Positions 54,111 through 63,600 of a stretch of 64,000 nucleotides of DNA are shown piece after piece (the stretch's first letter is position 1; each line of letters opens with the position of its first letter). The DNA comes from Nephrocerus scutellatus (Eukaryota > Arthropoda > Insecta > Diptera > Pipunculidae): positions 72,187,536-72,251,535 of the forward strand of contig OX352764.1 in NCBI GenBank assembly GCA_947095585.1, given 5' to 3'. A model generated the notes under the pieces. The model was given only the letters and a program-made list of their open reading frames with translations. It was not told the DNA's origin and made no database searches. The translations under genes were made by a program, and so were the position numbers.

Positions 54111-54914
54111 CATTCCATATAAAAAGATCCTCGGTATTCACACAGTCGGCACAATTCAAAGATATTCATGTCGCACAAATCACACACAAAATAACACACA
54201 AGAATTCCAAACGTAACAAGAAGTTAACTAAATTCTTAATACTCTATTATATATAATAAATTGCATTTTCTAAAAATAACAAACCCATACAGACTCAATT
54301 ATATACAGGGTGTATCCGTTAAGGTGGCAAATACTTAAAGAGGTGATTCTTTGGTTAATTTCGTGAAAAAAAATCGAATGGGATTGGGGGTCTATATTCA
54401 CCATTTGCGGTGTACGTAGCCTTTTAAGGCGAAGAGAGGTACTTTTGACCCTAATAACTTCACACTCGGTAACTCTTAAATGCTCCTAGCTACAAAGTCA
54501 CTGTTGGTTTGTTTTTAAAGAAAATTTAATTTTTAAGGTTTTTTCAGTGTACATTTTTATAATTCTTATAACCATTACTGATATGAACGTGGTCAAACTA
54601 AAAAAATGTTTTTAAATTTTATTTTCAAACGCGATTCTTTCGAAAAATACTCTCGGATAATTTTTTTTTGCAAATGCAGTATTAAGCCGATCCAATTTCA
54701 TACAAAACCTATGGCACAATATTTATGCATTCGGTTAACAAGAGCGTGATAAGGCGGGTTGTGTTACTACTACTACGTGTAAGAAGAGTTTCATGCCATC
54801 CTGCAGCAATATTTTAACAAAATTACACGTGGATAATCTGCTTCAAACGGACTTCCCCAGAAAGACCTAATTTTGTGAGTGGGCAGATCTTTTTATATGG
54901 AATAATAAAAACAG
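54111..54914. other. Spacer between divergent Merlin copies
   Basis: AT-rich. TACAGGGTGTATCCGTTAAGG at about 54306 resembles the end of a transposon, but no partner was found. No gene recognised. Confidence 0.4.
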
Positions 54915-55950
54915 AGGTACAAAATTAATTAAGTATCTTCAAGCGAATGGAGCAATTCCATTATTATTATACAATTGCCCAAAAGGACACGATCCAATGG
55001 CAATGGATAAACGTGATGGAAATTTTTTATAAAAAAAACCAAAACAAAAAGATGCTTTATGAAAGTCTTCGTCCAAAGAAACACTTTTTCGACAATTCCA
55101 ATCTGTCGGTACTTCAAGTATCCAAAAACGGAAACCTTTTCCGGGTTAAAGTCTCGTCGAAATCCATTCAAAAACATTGCAGAATCAGAACTCAACATTC
55201 CCTAACGGATTTGGCTTAGTTTTGCCGTGAAGTGGTGATTGATTGGGTAAGTCAAATTAATTATTAAAATAAAATTCTCTATATTAACTTCGTGTCTGCG
55301 CGTGTTTTTTATTTGTTTGTGCCCAAATCTTGTGATAAATTTTTAATTCACTTCCTAAATCCTGATTTAGTTCCAACTTTGCACAGACGTGTATGTCCGA
55401 TTAGAGAATTTACGTAAAAAATTTAAATTAGTTTTAAATTATATAGGTTTTAATCAACAAAAAACTAATAGGAGGCGAAATAGACGAATCCAAATTCGGG
55501 AAACGAAAGCATCATCGTGGGAACCCCATAGAAGGACAGTGGGTCTTCGGTGGCATTAAACAAGTCACAGGATTTTGCTTTATGGTGCGCGAAAAGCGAG
55601 ATGCAAGGACCCTCCTTCCAATTATTAAGGAATTGAATCTGCCAGGAACAAGAATCAAATCTGATTGTTGGAAAGCTTATAATTGAATGGCAGATGAAGG
55701 ATACACGCATCTAAAAGTCAACGGGGAAATAGGTGCATGTACCAACCAATGAGGCGTCTTGGGGTGCAGCCAAGAAGACTACAAACTTATCTGGTCGAAT
55801 AAAAAGCTTTTTTGCTGGCTATTTGGCAAAATACATGTTCTTAAAAAAATGTAGAGTAACCAACATGGGTCCATTCGTGGAATTCAGGATAGTTATACAG
55901 CCCCTTAAATCCCAAGCCCATAATATCTGAGCGGTTGGACGGAGAAGAAG
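54915..55950 (+). pseudogene. Merlin transposase, copy 2 (broken)
   Basis: Plus-strand copy. The N-terminal exon is at about 54920-55240 (NCPKGHDPMAM, RPKKHFFDNSNLSVL). A splice-donor-like GGTAAGTC follows at about 55246, then a repeat X copy in the intron. The C-terminal exon at 55460-55930 has IDESKFGKRKHHRG, EGQWVFGGIKQVTG and SDCWKAYN. Stops at 55684 and further frameshifts kill it, and the segment holding the conserved ASWGAAK block is misread. It lies divergent to copy 1, and both share the intronic repeat, so they descend from one ancestral element that already carried it. Confidence 0.82.
55270..55450 (+). repeat. Repeat X copy in the Merlin copy 2 intron
   Basis: A compact copy bounded by ATTCTCTATATTAACTTCGTG and GATTAGAGAATTTACGTAAAA, with one ACAGACGTGTATGTCCG unit. 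It is the shortest copy with both ends and is useful for defining the termini. Confidence 0.7.
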
Positions 55951-56240
55951 AAGAAATGTAAGAAAACTTCAAAAAGTTGTAACTTAGTGCCATCGTTACA
56001 CACCATTCGGCTAGGTTTTCCTGCTTTTTCCGTCCGACTGCGTTCTCATTCTGCACAGCACATTGAAGTATTACGTCAACTAAGCAAAAACCTGAAATGC
56101 CGATATAATAGTTTATTGCCTGCAACTATAGCCAAGCAACAAACATATAACTGAACGTATGTACATGGGTACTACATCACATGCAGGCAAAAGCCTGAAA
56201 TTTCGATGCCATCCACAAGCACCACCTCAAAGCAGCAAAC
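55951..56240. other. Junction between Merlin copy 2 and Gypsy C
   Basis: No clear feature. GCAGGCAAAAGCCTGAAATTTC at 56180-56201 includes the dyad CAGGC-AAAA-GCCTG. Gypsy C sequence starts by about 56240. Confidence 0.4.
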
Positions 56241-56664
56241 ATTCTACCGGAGAAGTGCGAGTTCTGACCCAGACAAAGTGGCGGCTATCAAAGAACTCCA
56301 ACTACCAAGAAATGTACGGGTCGGTATCTGGGCATCGCTTCGTGGTACCGACGATTTGTCCCAGACTTCGCCGAGACCGTACGACCTATGACCAACTTAC
56401 TCAAGAAAGGGAAGCACTGGAAGTGGGGAGAGGAGCAGCAGCGAGCATTTGAAACACATAAAGTTAAACTTACCGAGGCCCCGATGTATGGCATGCCCTG
56501 ATAGCTCTAAGAAATTTACACTCAAGACGGAGGCCAGCGATTATGTCTTGGGAGCAGTCCATACCCAAGAGATCGATGACAGTGAAAGAGTTATAGCATA
56601 CGCCAGCCGGCATCTAAACCCCGCAGAGAAGAACTACTACGGGGAATAAGGAAGATGCGGGCAT
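56240..56664 (+). pseudogene. Gypsy C RT C-terminus and RNase H start (Osvaldo-like)
   Basis: Ty3/Gypsy fragment. RYLGIASWYRRFVPDF, RPMTNLLKKGKHWKW and QQRAFETHKVKLTEAP (56325-56480) are the connection after the RT palm. RNase H begins KKFTLKTEASDYVLGAV, where the catalytic TDAS is TEAS, and continues ERVIAYASRHLNPAEKNYY (to 56640). A deletion of roughly a dozen codons follows before the motif picks up on the far side of a LINE insertion at 59601. The lineage call is from the style of the RNase H and is tentative. Confidence 0.78.
56652..56664. repeat. Target-site duplication, left (AAGATGCGGGCAT)
   Basis: A perfect 13-bp match to 59601-59613, flanking the RNase-H LINE. Confidence 0.92.
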
Positions 56665-59600
56665 TTTTTATTATTTTTATTATTATTATTATATTAGGTG
56701 GGGCCGAACAGCCCTGAGCACTGCGACCTTTAGGTCTATTGTGCGTCCCTGACGTTTTACCACATTATGTGGTTGTTCAGTTCCTTCGTGAATGCCACCA
56801 CGTCTGACAATGCGATTGGTCTGGCATTCGGCCATGGAACCGTATAGGCCTTGAGATGTTTCATTCTTTTCTGGGTGAGGGCTACGCATACGAAGAGTAT
56901 ATGCTCTGACGTTTCCTTTGCCTCGTTACAGAATCGGCAGCGGTCCGATTGGGATTTGCCTATTTTCAAAAGGTGGTCTCGGAATGGGCCATGTCCTGTC
57001 ATATACCAGATTAGTGTTCTTAGTGTATGGCGGTCCAGTTTGATGGCCCTGTCCATATGACTAATGTTGTAGTTTAGAAGCTTCTTGGCTTGTCTCATCC
57101 CAGGCGAAGAATTCCATTCTGCTTCGATAGTAGCGTTTTCCCACTCTTTAATTTTTCTGTTGATATGGCATTTGGAATAGGCAATGCTGGGTTCTGGGCC
57201 AGTGAAAATTCCTTCTGCGCCTTCTCTTGCGCATAGGTCTGCTGCCTCGTTTCCTGATATGCCTGAGTGTCCGGGAGACCACATAAGTGTGATTTTGTTG
57301 TTTTTGGCCAGTTCTTCTAAGTGGCGGAAACAGCTCCACGTTGTTTTAGAGTAAAAGACTGGACCTTTTAATGCTAGCAATGCTGCTTGACTGTCTGAGA
57401 TCACATAGATCTCGGTTCTTCTGTACTTTCTTTTAGTACATTCCAGTACGCAGGCTTCTATTGCTATAGTTTCTGCCTGGAATACTGTTGGAGATCTTCC
57501 TAGGGGTATTCGTAGGGTTATTCTGGGTCCGAATACTCCTGCTCCGGTTCCTGTGTTTGTTTTTGATCCGTCTGTGTACCAGATGGATGCATGGTTTGGA
57601 ATGGTACTTATGATATTTTCAACTTGATTCCGATCGGGTATTTTAATTGAAAAATTCCTGTTGAAATTGGTAGTTTTTATCATTAGGTCTGATGGTTGGA
57701 CAGTTACATATTCCAAGTCTATTTTGGTTATGATGCTGGTGTGTCCTAGTTTGTTTGTCTTTATTTGTTTAAGTATTTCTAGTTTTGTGGCTCTTGCTAC
57801 AGCCTCGCTTTTGATGTGTATGTGCAGGGGAGGAAGTCCTAGAAGTTTTTCCAGCGCTGCCGTTGGGCAGCTCTTAGCTGCACCCGTTGCACTTAGACAT
57901 ATTAGTCTTTGAATTTTGTTCAGTTTTGAGCGTGTCGTTGATTGCTCTGTTTTTGGCCACCAAACCAGGGCCGCGTATGTGATCCTGGGTCTGATTATGC
58001 TTTGGTATAGCCAGAGAGTAATTTGCGGGTTTATTCCCCACGTTTTGCCAAACATACGCTGACAGACAAAGTAAGCTTTATTAGCTTTGTTTGTGATATA
58101 TGATATGTGGGGGTTCCATGTTAGTTTTTTGTCAAACAGTAACCCTAAATATTTAGCTTCTGGCATTAATTGAATGGTTTTGCCTTGGAATTGTATTGCT
58201 GGTAGCGTTATTTTTTGTCTTTTGGTGAATAGGGTGCAAACTATCTTGTCAGTATTGACGCTTAGTCCAACCTCTTTACACCAGTCTTTGACTTGTTTGA
58301 GAGCAACCTGCATGCGATCTGTTATCGTGCTCTCGAATTTGCCGCGAACTACTAGGACTAGGTCATCTGCATAGCTAATATTAGTTAGGCCGTTGTTTTC
58401 TAGCCTAGCGAGCAGCTGATCCATCACTAATAGCCACAGAAGGGGCGATAGGACACCACCTTGTGGGCAGCCTCTGGTTGCCGCTATTGTGATGCTTTCC
58501 TCGCCGAATGAGGCTTGAATCTTCCTGCTTCTTAGCATGCTCATGACCCATCCTATGGTAGAGGAGTCGATGCCCCTTGATCTGGATTGTGTTTGAATTA
58601 CTTCGAAGCTTGTGTTGTCAAAAGCGCCTTGTATGTCGATGAAGGCGCATAATACCATTTCTTTGCTTCGAAGTGTGTCTTCGATTTCCGTTGTCAGCTC
58701 ATGTAGTGCTGTTTCCGTCGATTTACCAGTCTGGTATGCGTGTTGGCTGGTATTCAAGGGAGTTCGTTGGAGAGCATTCGATCTTACGTAATGGCCTATT
58801 ATTTTCTCCATAGACTTTAGGATGAAGGATGTAAGACTGATAGGTCTATACGACCTAGTATCCTCGGGGGATTTCTTTCCTCCTTTTGGTAAGAATAGAA
58901 CTCGCACATCTCTCCAGCACCTTGGAACGTATTCTAGGCTGTGACTGGCTCTGTAGAGTTTTACGAGTACTGGTTCTATTAATTTAATGCCTTTCTGCAG
59001 GAGGATTGGATACAGCCCGTCTCCACCTGGAGACTTGTATGGACCAAAAGAGTTTATCGCCCAGCGGATGCTTTCTGGTGGGAAGATGCTGGCTGAGCGT
59101 CTGTAGGCTTCAGTTGAGATAAGGTGTGGGTGCATGTTTATATCCTCGTATACTTCTTGATTATCCAGTATGATGCACTTGGGAAAGTGACTCTTAACCA
59201 GACACTCAAGGGTTTCTTGTCTAGAGGATGTCAGTTCCCCGTTTGGTTTTTTCACCGAACCAAGTGGATTATTGTGGTCAAGTGAGAGGGCTTTGTGTAG
59301 TCGACAAGCTGTTGGCAGTGTGTCGATACTTTCGCAAAACTCTCTCCAGCTTTTTCTTTTGCTGTCCCTTAAAGCCACGTTGTATCTGGTTAGGGCAATT
59401 TTATAGGCCGTCCAGGTGTGTGTACGCTTGGCTTTGTTAAAGAGTTTACGAACTTCTCTTCGTTTAGCCTCGAGGTCATGATTCCACCATGGAACGTCCC
59501 TGGTGCACCTGATGCGAATTATAGGTGAACTTGCGTGGTAGGCGTTTATGATTGCCTCGGTAAGGTCGTTTGCTGAGTTGTCAAGTTCAGCGATGGAGTT
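56665..59600 (-). mobile_element. RNase-H-bearing LINE inserted in Gypsy C (LINE C, 5'-truncated)
   Basis: A 2,936-bp minus-strand insertion between two copies of AAGATGCGGGCAT. The 3' end, next to the left copy, is a (TAA)n-type tail (about 56665-56697), as in I and LOA group elements. The 5' end lies downstream of the endonuclease, so only RT, RNase H and the C-terminal Cys/His region remain. Confidence 0.9.
56757..59600 (-). CDS. LINE C reverse transcriptase, RNase H and zinc C-terminus
   Basis: One uninterrupted frame of about 947 codons. From the 5' side it shows a linker with WREFCESIDTLP, the RT with FGPYKSPGGDGLYPILLQKG, RSYRPISLTSFILKSMEKII, AFIDIQGAFDNTSF, TRGCPQGGVLSPLLW and ISYADDLVLVV (about 58345-58380). 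RNase H has SIWYTDGSKTNTGTGAG, ISDSQAALLAL and MWSPGHSGISGNEAAD (about 57230-57600), and the C-terminal zinc region has CRFCNEAKETSEHILFVC (56885-56940). The frame extends a few codons past 59600 into antisense Gypsy C sequence, so an ATG at 59651 is not the element's own start. An intact frame in a 5'-truncated copy implies recent insertion. Confidence 0.9.
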   Translation of the reverse strand, partial: NSIAELDNSANDLTEAIINAYHASSPIIRIRCTRDVPWWNHDLEAKRREVRKLFNKAKRTHTWTAYKIALTRYNVALRDSKRKSWREFCESIDTLPTACRLHKALSLDHNNPLGSVKKPNGELTSSRQETLECLVKSHFPKCIILDNQEVYEDINMHPHLISTEAYRRSASIFPPESIRWAINSFGPYKSPGGDGLYPILLQKGIKLIEPVLVKLYRASHSLEYVPRCWRDVRVLFLPKGGKKSPEDTRSYRPISLTSFILKSMEKIIGHYVRSNALQRTPLNTSQHAYQTGKSTETALHELTTEIEDTLRSKEMVLCAFIDIQGAFDNTSFEVIQTQSRSRGIDSSTIGWVMSMLRSRKIQASFGEESITIAATRGCPQGGVLSPLLWLLVMDQLLARLENNGLTNISYADDLVLVVRGKFESTITDRMQVALKQVKDWCKEVGLSVNTDKIVCTLFTKRQKITLPAIQFQGKTIQLMPEAKYLGLLFDKKLTWNPHISYITNKANKAYFVCQRMFGKTWGINPQITLWLYQSIIRPRITYAALVWWPKTEQSTTRSKLNKIQRLICLSATGAAKSCPTAALEKLLGLPPLHIHIKSEAVARATKLEILKQIKTNKLGHTSIITKIDLEYVTVQPSDLMIKTTNFNRNFSIKIPDRNQVENIISTIPNHASIWYTDGSKTNTGTGAGVFGPRITLRIPLGRSPTVFQAETIAIEACVLECTKRKYRRTEIYVISDSQAALLALKGPVFYSKTTWSCFRHLEELAKNNKITLMWSPGHSGISGNEAADLCAREGAEGIFTGPEPSIAYSKCHINRKIKEWENATIEAEWNSSPGMRQAKKLLNYNISHMDRAIKLDRHTLRTLIWYMTGHGPFRDHLLKIGKSQSDRCRFCNEAKETSEHILFVCVALTQKRMKHLKAYTVPWPNARPIALSDVVAFTKELNNHIMW

Positions 59601-59845
59601 AAGATGCGGGCATACATCGAAGGCTATCGGTTTACGGTAGTAACAGACCACCTCTCCCTCAAATGGCTAAACTCCATATCCAGCCCTTCTGGTCGTATCG
59701 CACGGTGGGCACTGGAACTGCAGCAATATACGATCGACATACAATATAGGCGGGGCAAACTCAACGTCGTCGCAGACGTACTATCAAGACAACCGCAAGA
59801 AACACTGATGGCGACCTCCGAGGAACACGCAGCTGCGACTACGTG
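59601..59845 (+). pseudogene. Gypsy C RNase H C-terminal part
   Basis: Begins with the right target duplication (AAGATGCGGGCAT) and reads RAYIEGYRFTVVTDHLSLKW, SPSGRIARWALELQQY and RGKLNVVADVLSRQP. TDH is intact. The frame stops at 59843 and the integrase N-terminus and core are missing. Confidence 0.82.
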
Positions 59846-59899
59846 ACAACAGCTTTACCGACACATAGGACAGCGAGCCGGAGACGAGGACGCAGCACC

Positions 59900-60135
59900 A
59901 TGGAAGGTATGTGTGTGATAATTACGTAACTATCAGGAACACAACAGCGCACTTGGGACGAGAAGCTACCCGAAGTCATGCTAGCAATAAATTCAAGCAT
60001 ACAGAACTTAACGGGGTACAGTCCAGCCTTTATTACGCAAGGCCGAAAACCAAGCCTCCCGCATTGGCTATACGACGAAATCACTTCTGGGACAGCACGT
60101 TAGTCAAAGCCCCCGAGGAAAAAAAAGCAAGCAAA
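59900..60135 (+). pseudogene. Gypsy C integrase C-terminal scrap
   Basis: In one frame the sequence reads KLPEVMLAINSSIQNLTGYS then PAFITQGRKPSLPHWLYDE, the part of a Gypsy integrase after the catalytic Glu. It then runs through a Lys-rich tail (60115-60180). This ties the following Ulp1-like frame to the 3' end of a Gypsy pol. Confidence 0.75.
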
Positions 60136-60311
60136 ACGCCTGTCCACTAAATCCACAAGACAAAAAGCACACAACGACAAAACCTCAAGACGTGCCTCTA
60201 ATTAGTGCGACCTCCTCTTTGACTAAAAGAGTTTAAGCTGTAGAAACTGTGATACTAGCTCGGACAAATCCCAATCGACACTACGACACGCAAATACTTT
60301 AACCGACCAAG

Positions 60312-61267
60312 ATGCACTGGAATAACAACGAAGTAGACTACACCAGAGGAGAAACAACGCAATTTGTTTTCATTTCAAGTGATTGTTTTCAAAATTTGTC
60401 TCAAGTGATTACTGAATACATTCAGACATCAAGACCAATTAACAAACAAAAGTCAAAACCAACGGAAAAGAAGAAAAAAAAAACTAAGATGATGAACAAT
60501 AAGAGGCACCGAAAATAGTCGACGAAACCGCACGACGCATCACTGTGGAGAACGCAGGTACTATCGGTAATTTTCCCCCAGGGTCATGCGGCTTCGACGT
60601 CCGACTACTGCCGACTGAAATAAGGGGTTTACCTAAATGACGTTCTGGTGGAAGTCGGACTTAGGTTGGCTGGAAGAGAGAATGGAGGAAAGTCACCGAG
60701 TAAGAATCAAAGTTTGCAGCACGTTTCTCTTCTCAAGGATGCAACAGTACAAAGCAGAGCAGCAAGAGGACCCTGAGACGATGGCCATCAGACGACACGC
60801 ACTGGTGAGTAGATGGGACACGCACGGGGACCTTGTCAAGAAGGACTTGGTCTTAGTGCCCATTTGCGAAAACAACCACTGGTATCTCGTGGTGGTGACC
60901 AATCCAGGGAGACCGCACCGCGCCACCATCGACATATACGACTCATGGACCAAAACGCCAAGGAACGAAGCCATCCAGATAATCCGCGGATACGTCGTGC
61001 AAGCAGCACCTATCGAAGGGGCATCTGTGGACCTGGACAGAGTTCCAGAGCTGTTGACCAGGTCGGCATATGGAGATGCCGCAGCAGCGAAACGGGGTAG
61101 ATTGCGGCGCATTCCTACTGGAAGCTGCGGAGGAAGTCCTCGCCTGGGGACTGACAGGACTCGAATCGCCAGGGCAGAAGATGTCGCTGGAAAGTGCCAC
61201 AAAAAAACAGAGAATGCTCGCCAACTTTATTAGAAGAAACGCAGATGCAAAAGTGGCCGCTTTTTAA
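60312..61267 (+). pseudogene. Ulp1/C48 protease-like gene, copy 2 (C-terminal two thirds with catalytic residues)
   Basis: A leader frame (ATG 60312, MHWNNNEVDYTRGE) shifts out near 60515. From 60637 a frame holds KVCSTFLFSRMQQY, IRRHALVSRWD and CENNHWYLVVVTNPGRP with the catalytic His at 60877, then YDSW with the Asp at 60940. One frameshift near 61060 moves the rest into the frame of PQQRNGVDCGAFLLEAAEE, giving the oxyanion Gln and the catalytic Cys at 61103, and a stop at 61265. The order His, Asp, Gln, Cys with HW and DCG matches Ulp1/SENP cysteine proteases (MEROPS C48). The LND block present in copy 1 is degraded here (about 60620-60650). The frame follows Gypsy C integrase by about 200 bp. 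Confidence 0.8.
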
Positions 61268-61770
61268 ACACAGCCTGGAACATACTCTGGTAGATATTAT
61301 GTTGTTGCATAAGCTGACTGTTTAACACAATTTTACTTTTACACGCCGTTTTAAAAGCACCCATCCCTGCAGTTGGAAAAAAGGGGGGGAAATCGAAATA
61401 AAAACCTTCAATTATAGATTGTGAGGAATCCTGCATTCTTCATTGCACTTCTGTGAGTCAATACATCGACAAGGTGGAAGAGCTTAAAAATGGCGTTTCA
61501 ACGGTATGACCGGCAACGGTATTTTTGAAACGTTGTTGAAACAGCACACATCATATTTGTTTAGTAATATCTTGCGTGCAGATAGGCGGTTTGCAACAAT
61601 GATTGCTTTTTGTTCAAGATTCATTTTGTTTTTAATTTATTTGTATTGTGAAAAATACTATCGATGGAAAACAAAAGACAGTAATGTATATATATATATA
61701 TGTATATATATATGTATATACTATTCCATGTGCAGACAGCGCTCAAACAGAAGCCAGACAGTAATGCATG
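61268..61770. other. Non-coding interval
   Basis: AT-rich, with a (TA)n/(GTATATA) microsatellite at about 61687-61722. No gene recognised. Any LTR of Gypsy C would be expected here but could not be defined. Confidence 0.4.
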
Positions 61771-61777
61771 TAAAGCG

Positions 61778-62038
61778 GTCAATACACGTTACTGCATCCC
61801 TTACATCATCGTAAAGGTGATTAGTGAAACATGTATGTATGCGTCTCACTTACAATGACTAAAGCATGATGTAAGCAAAATCCAAATCATTTGGATTTTG
61901 CTTACCGGATTTTGGTCTACTCGTCAAGATAGTAAACGAAAAATGAATGACTGAAAAGTATGCAGTAACGTGTCGGTGCAAACACACTGCACACGTACAT
62001 GAGGATGATGTAAGTGATGCAGTAACGTGTCACTACCG
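61778..62038. repeat. Foldback-like inverted repeats
   Basis: The outer arms at 61778-61812 and 62004-62038 are inverted copies (core ACACGTTACTGCATC and GATGCAGTAACGTGT). Inside lies a perfect 35-bp dyad at 61871-61905. A third GCAGTAACGTGT word occurs at 61961-61972. It has no coding capacity and may be a small inverted-repeat transposon. Confidence 0.7.
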
Positions 62039-62255
62039 CTTAACATACGCACAAAAATAAAAACAAAAAGCATTCCTATGGAGAATATTGTCTGGTATTC
62101 TTTGAAATAACGGTTTTGCATTTTGGATGCAGTTTAATATGAACAATAGAGTATTTAGTTCATTGTGCGATTCGAGATATTCGACATTTGTCGTGTTATT
62201 TGTTATTGTTATCTAAATTGTGCTTTTGTTAATTGTGCTATTTTTTTTGTTAAAA

Positions 62256-63321
62256 ATGAGCTTGGTAGATTTTGTCAATCTCGACGATCTAAGCGATTGG
62301 AATCGCGAGGATGGTGGCAAAAAATTAATTCGGTTTCTCCAAGAGCATGGGGCAATTGCACCAACCATGAATTGCCCCCATGGTCACGGTGCAATGGAAA
62401 TGAAACTGTTTGAAGTTGGCAGTGCATCCAAGTTTATGTGGGTGTGCAATGTAAGTATTGCACAAGCCCACAAAAAACTCAAACGCAAACGCTGCAGGCA
62501 GGAAATTTCCATCCGAAGAAATACTTTTTTTCATGAATCGAAGCTGTCGATTCATCAAATTTGCAAATTCACTAATCTTTGGCTTGACCACGTCCCCGTT
62601 AAGTGCATTCAAAAAAATTGCAGAATAAGAAACTCCAATTCCTTGGCGGATTGGGGTTCTTTTTCAAGAGAGGTGGTTATTGATTATGTAAGTCAAACAT
62701 TCTTATACTTTATTTATTATTACCATTCCTATATGTACTTTATTTATTACTCTATCATATATGTGTTTATTTATTATTATATAGGTTTCAAAAAATCAGC
62801 AACCTTTAGGAGGAGTGGGAAAGATTGTGGAGATTGATGAATCTAAATTCGGGAAGCGGAAGTATCATCGTGGGCACCACATCGAAGGCCAGTGGGTCTT
62901 CGGTGGCATAGAACGCGGGACAGGACTTTGCTTTATGGTGCCCGTTGAAAAACGAGATACTGAGACCCTCCTGCCAATAATTAAGGCACGGATTCTGCCA
63001 GGAACAACAATAATTAGTGATTGTTGGAAAGCGTACGATTGCCTGGCAGATGAAGGATACACGCACCTAAGAGTCAACCACTCCAAAAATTTTGTTGACC
63101 GGGCAACAGGTGCGTGTACCAACCGTATCGAGGCGTCTTGGGGTGCAGCCAAAAGGACAATAAGCTCCTCTGGGCGAAGAAAAAACTTTTTCGCTGGCTA
63201 TTTGGCGAAATACATGTTTTTAAAAATGTGTAGAGTAGCCAAAGTGGATCCATTCGTGGAGTTCATAAAGGCAGCGGGAAATTTATATAACCCCTTAAGC
63301 TCACAAGCCCAAACCCGCTGA
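62256..63321 (+). CDS. Merlin-type (IS1595/ISXO2-like) DDE transposase with one intron, apparently intact
   Basis: Exon 1 is 62256-62687 (144 codons) and exon 2 is 62785-63321 (179 codons with the stop), giving 322 residues. The intron 62688-62784 has GTAAGT and TATATAG ends and joins in phase 0. The N-terminal part has CPHGHGAMEMKLFEVG and CNVSIAQAHKK, in the place where IS1595 proteins have their zinc ribbon. The catalytic domain has VEIDESKFGKRKYHRG (first Asp), IEGQWVFGGIERG, ISDCWKAYDCLADEGYTH (second Asp) and CTNRIEASWGAAKR (Glu). The ATG at 62256 follows TTAAAA and is the first in frame. The protein would cut and rejoin the ends of its element. It is the only uninterrupted transposase of three copies in the window. 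Confidence 0.85.
62688..62784 (+). other. Intron of the Merlin transposase
   Basis: 97 bp, AT-rich, GTAAGTCAAA at the 5' end and TTATTATTATATAG at the 3' end. Without removal, the exon 1 frame runs into the intron and ends at 62837. Copies 1 and 2 have the same intron position, enlarged by repeat X. Confidence 0.8.
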
Positions 63322-63600
63322 GCAGCAGGACGGAAATAACCAACAAAAAGTTCTTTTCAGGACTCATGCATTAGGCCTACTGGGGATATCATGTAAAAAA
63401 AGCGCATCTATAAGCTTACCTCAAGGGTGATGTGGAAAAAGCTTAAAAAAATAAATATATATAAATATAATGTTACAAATGTTTGTTTTTATTTAAAATA
63501 AATTACGTTTCAAAAATTTTCTACTAATAAGTACTTAGGAGTAATACATCTATTTGTTTTAATTTGAAAGCAAAAATTGAGTAATACCTTTGAAAATGCC
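63322..63600. other. Non-coding interval after the Merlin gene
   Basis: AT-rich, with AATAAA-like words at about 63450. No clear terminal inverted repeat was found to close the Merlin element. Confidence 0.4.

Noticed and set aside
57661..59440. Plus-strand open frames with hydrophobic stretches opposite LINE C
   Set aside because: Antisense of the RT/RNase H frame. The apparent membrane segments are complement artefacts.
59601..59651. ATG at 59651 as the start codon of the LINE C protein
   Set aside because: It lies beyond the target-site duplication, in antisense Gypsy C DNA, so the LINE frame merely runs into it.
61685..61722. TATATA run as a promoter
   Set aside because: It is a TA microsatellite with no gene start at the right distance.
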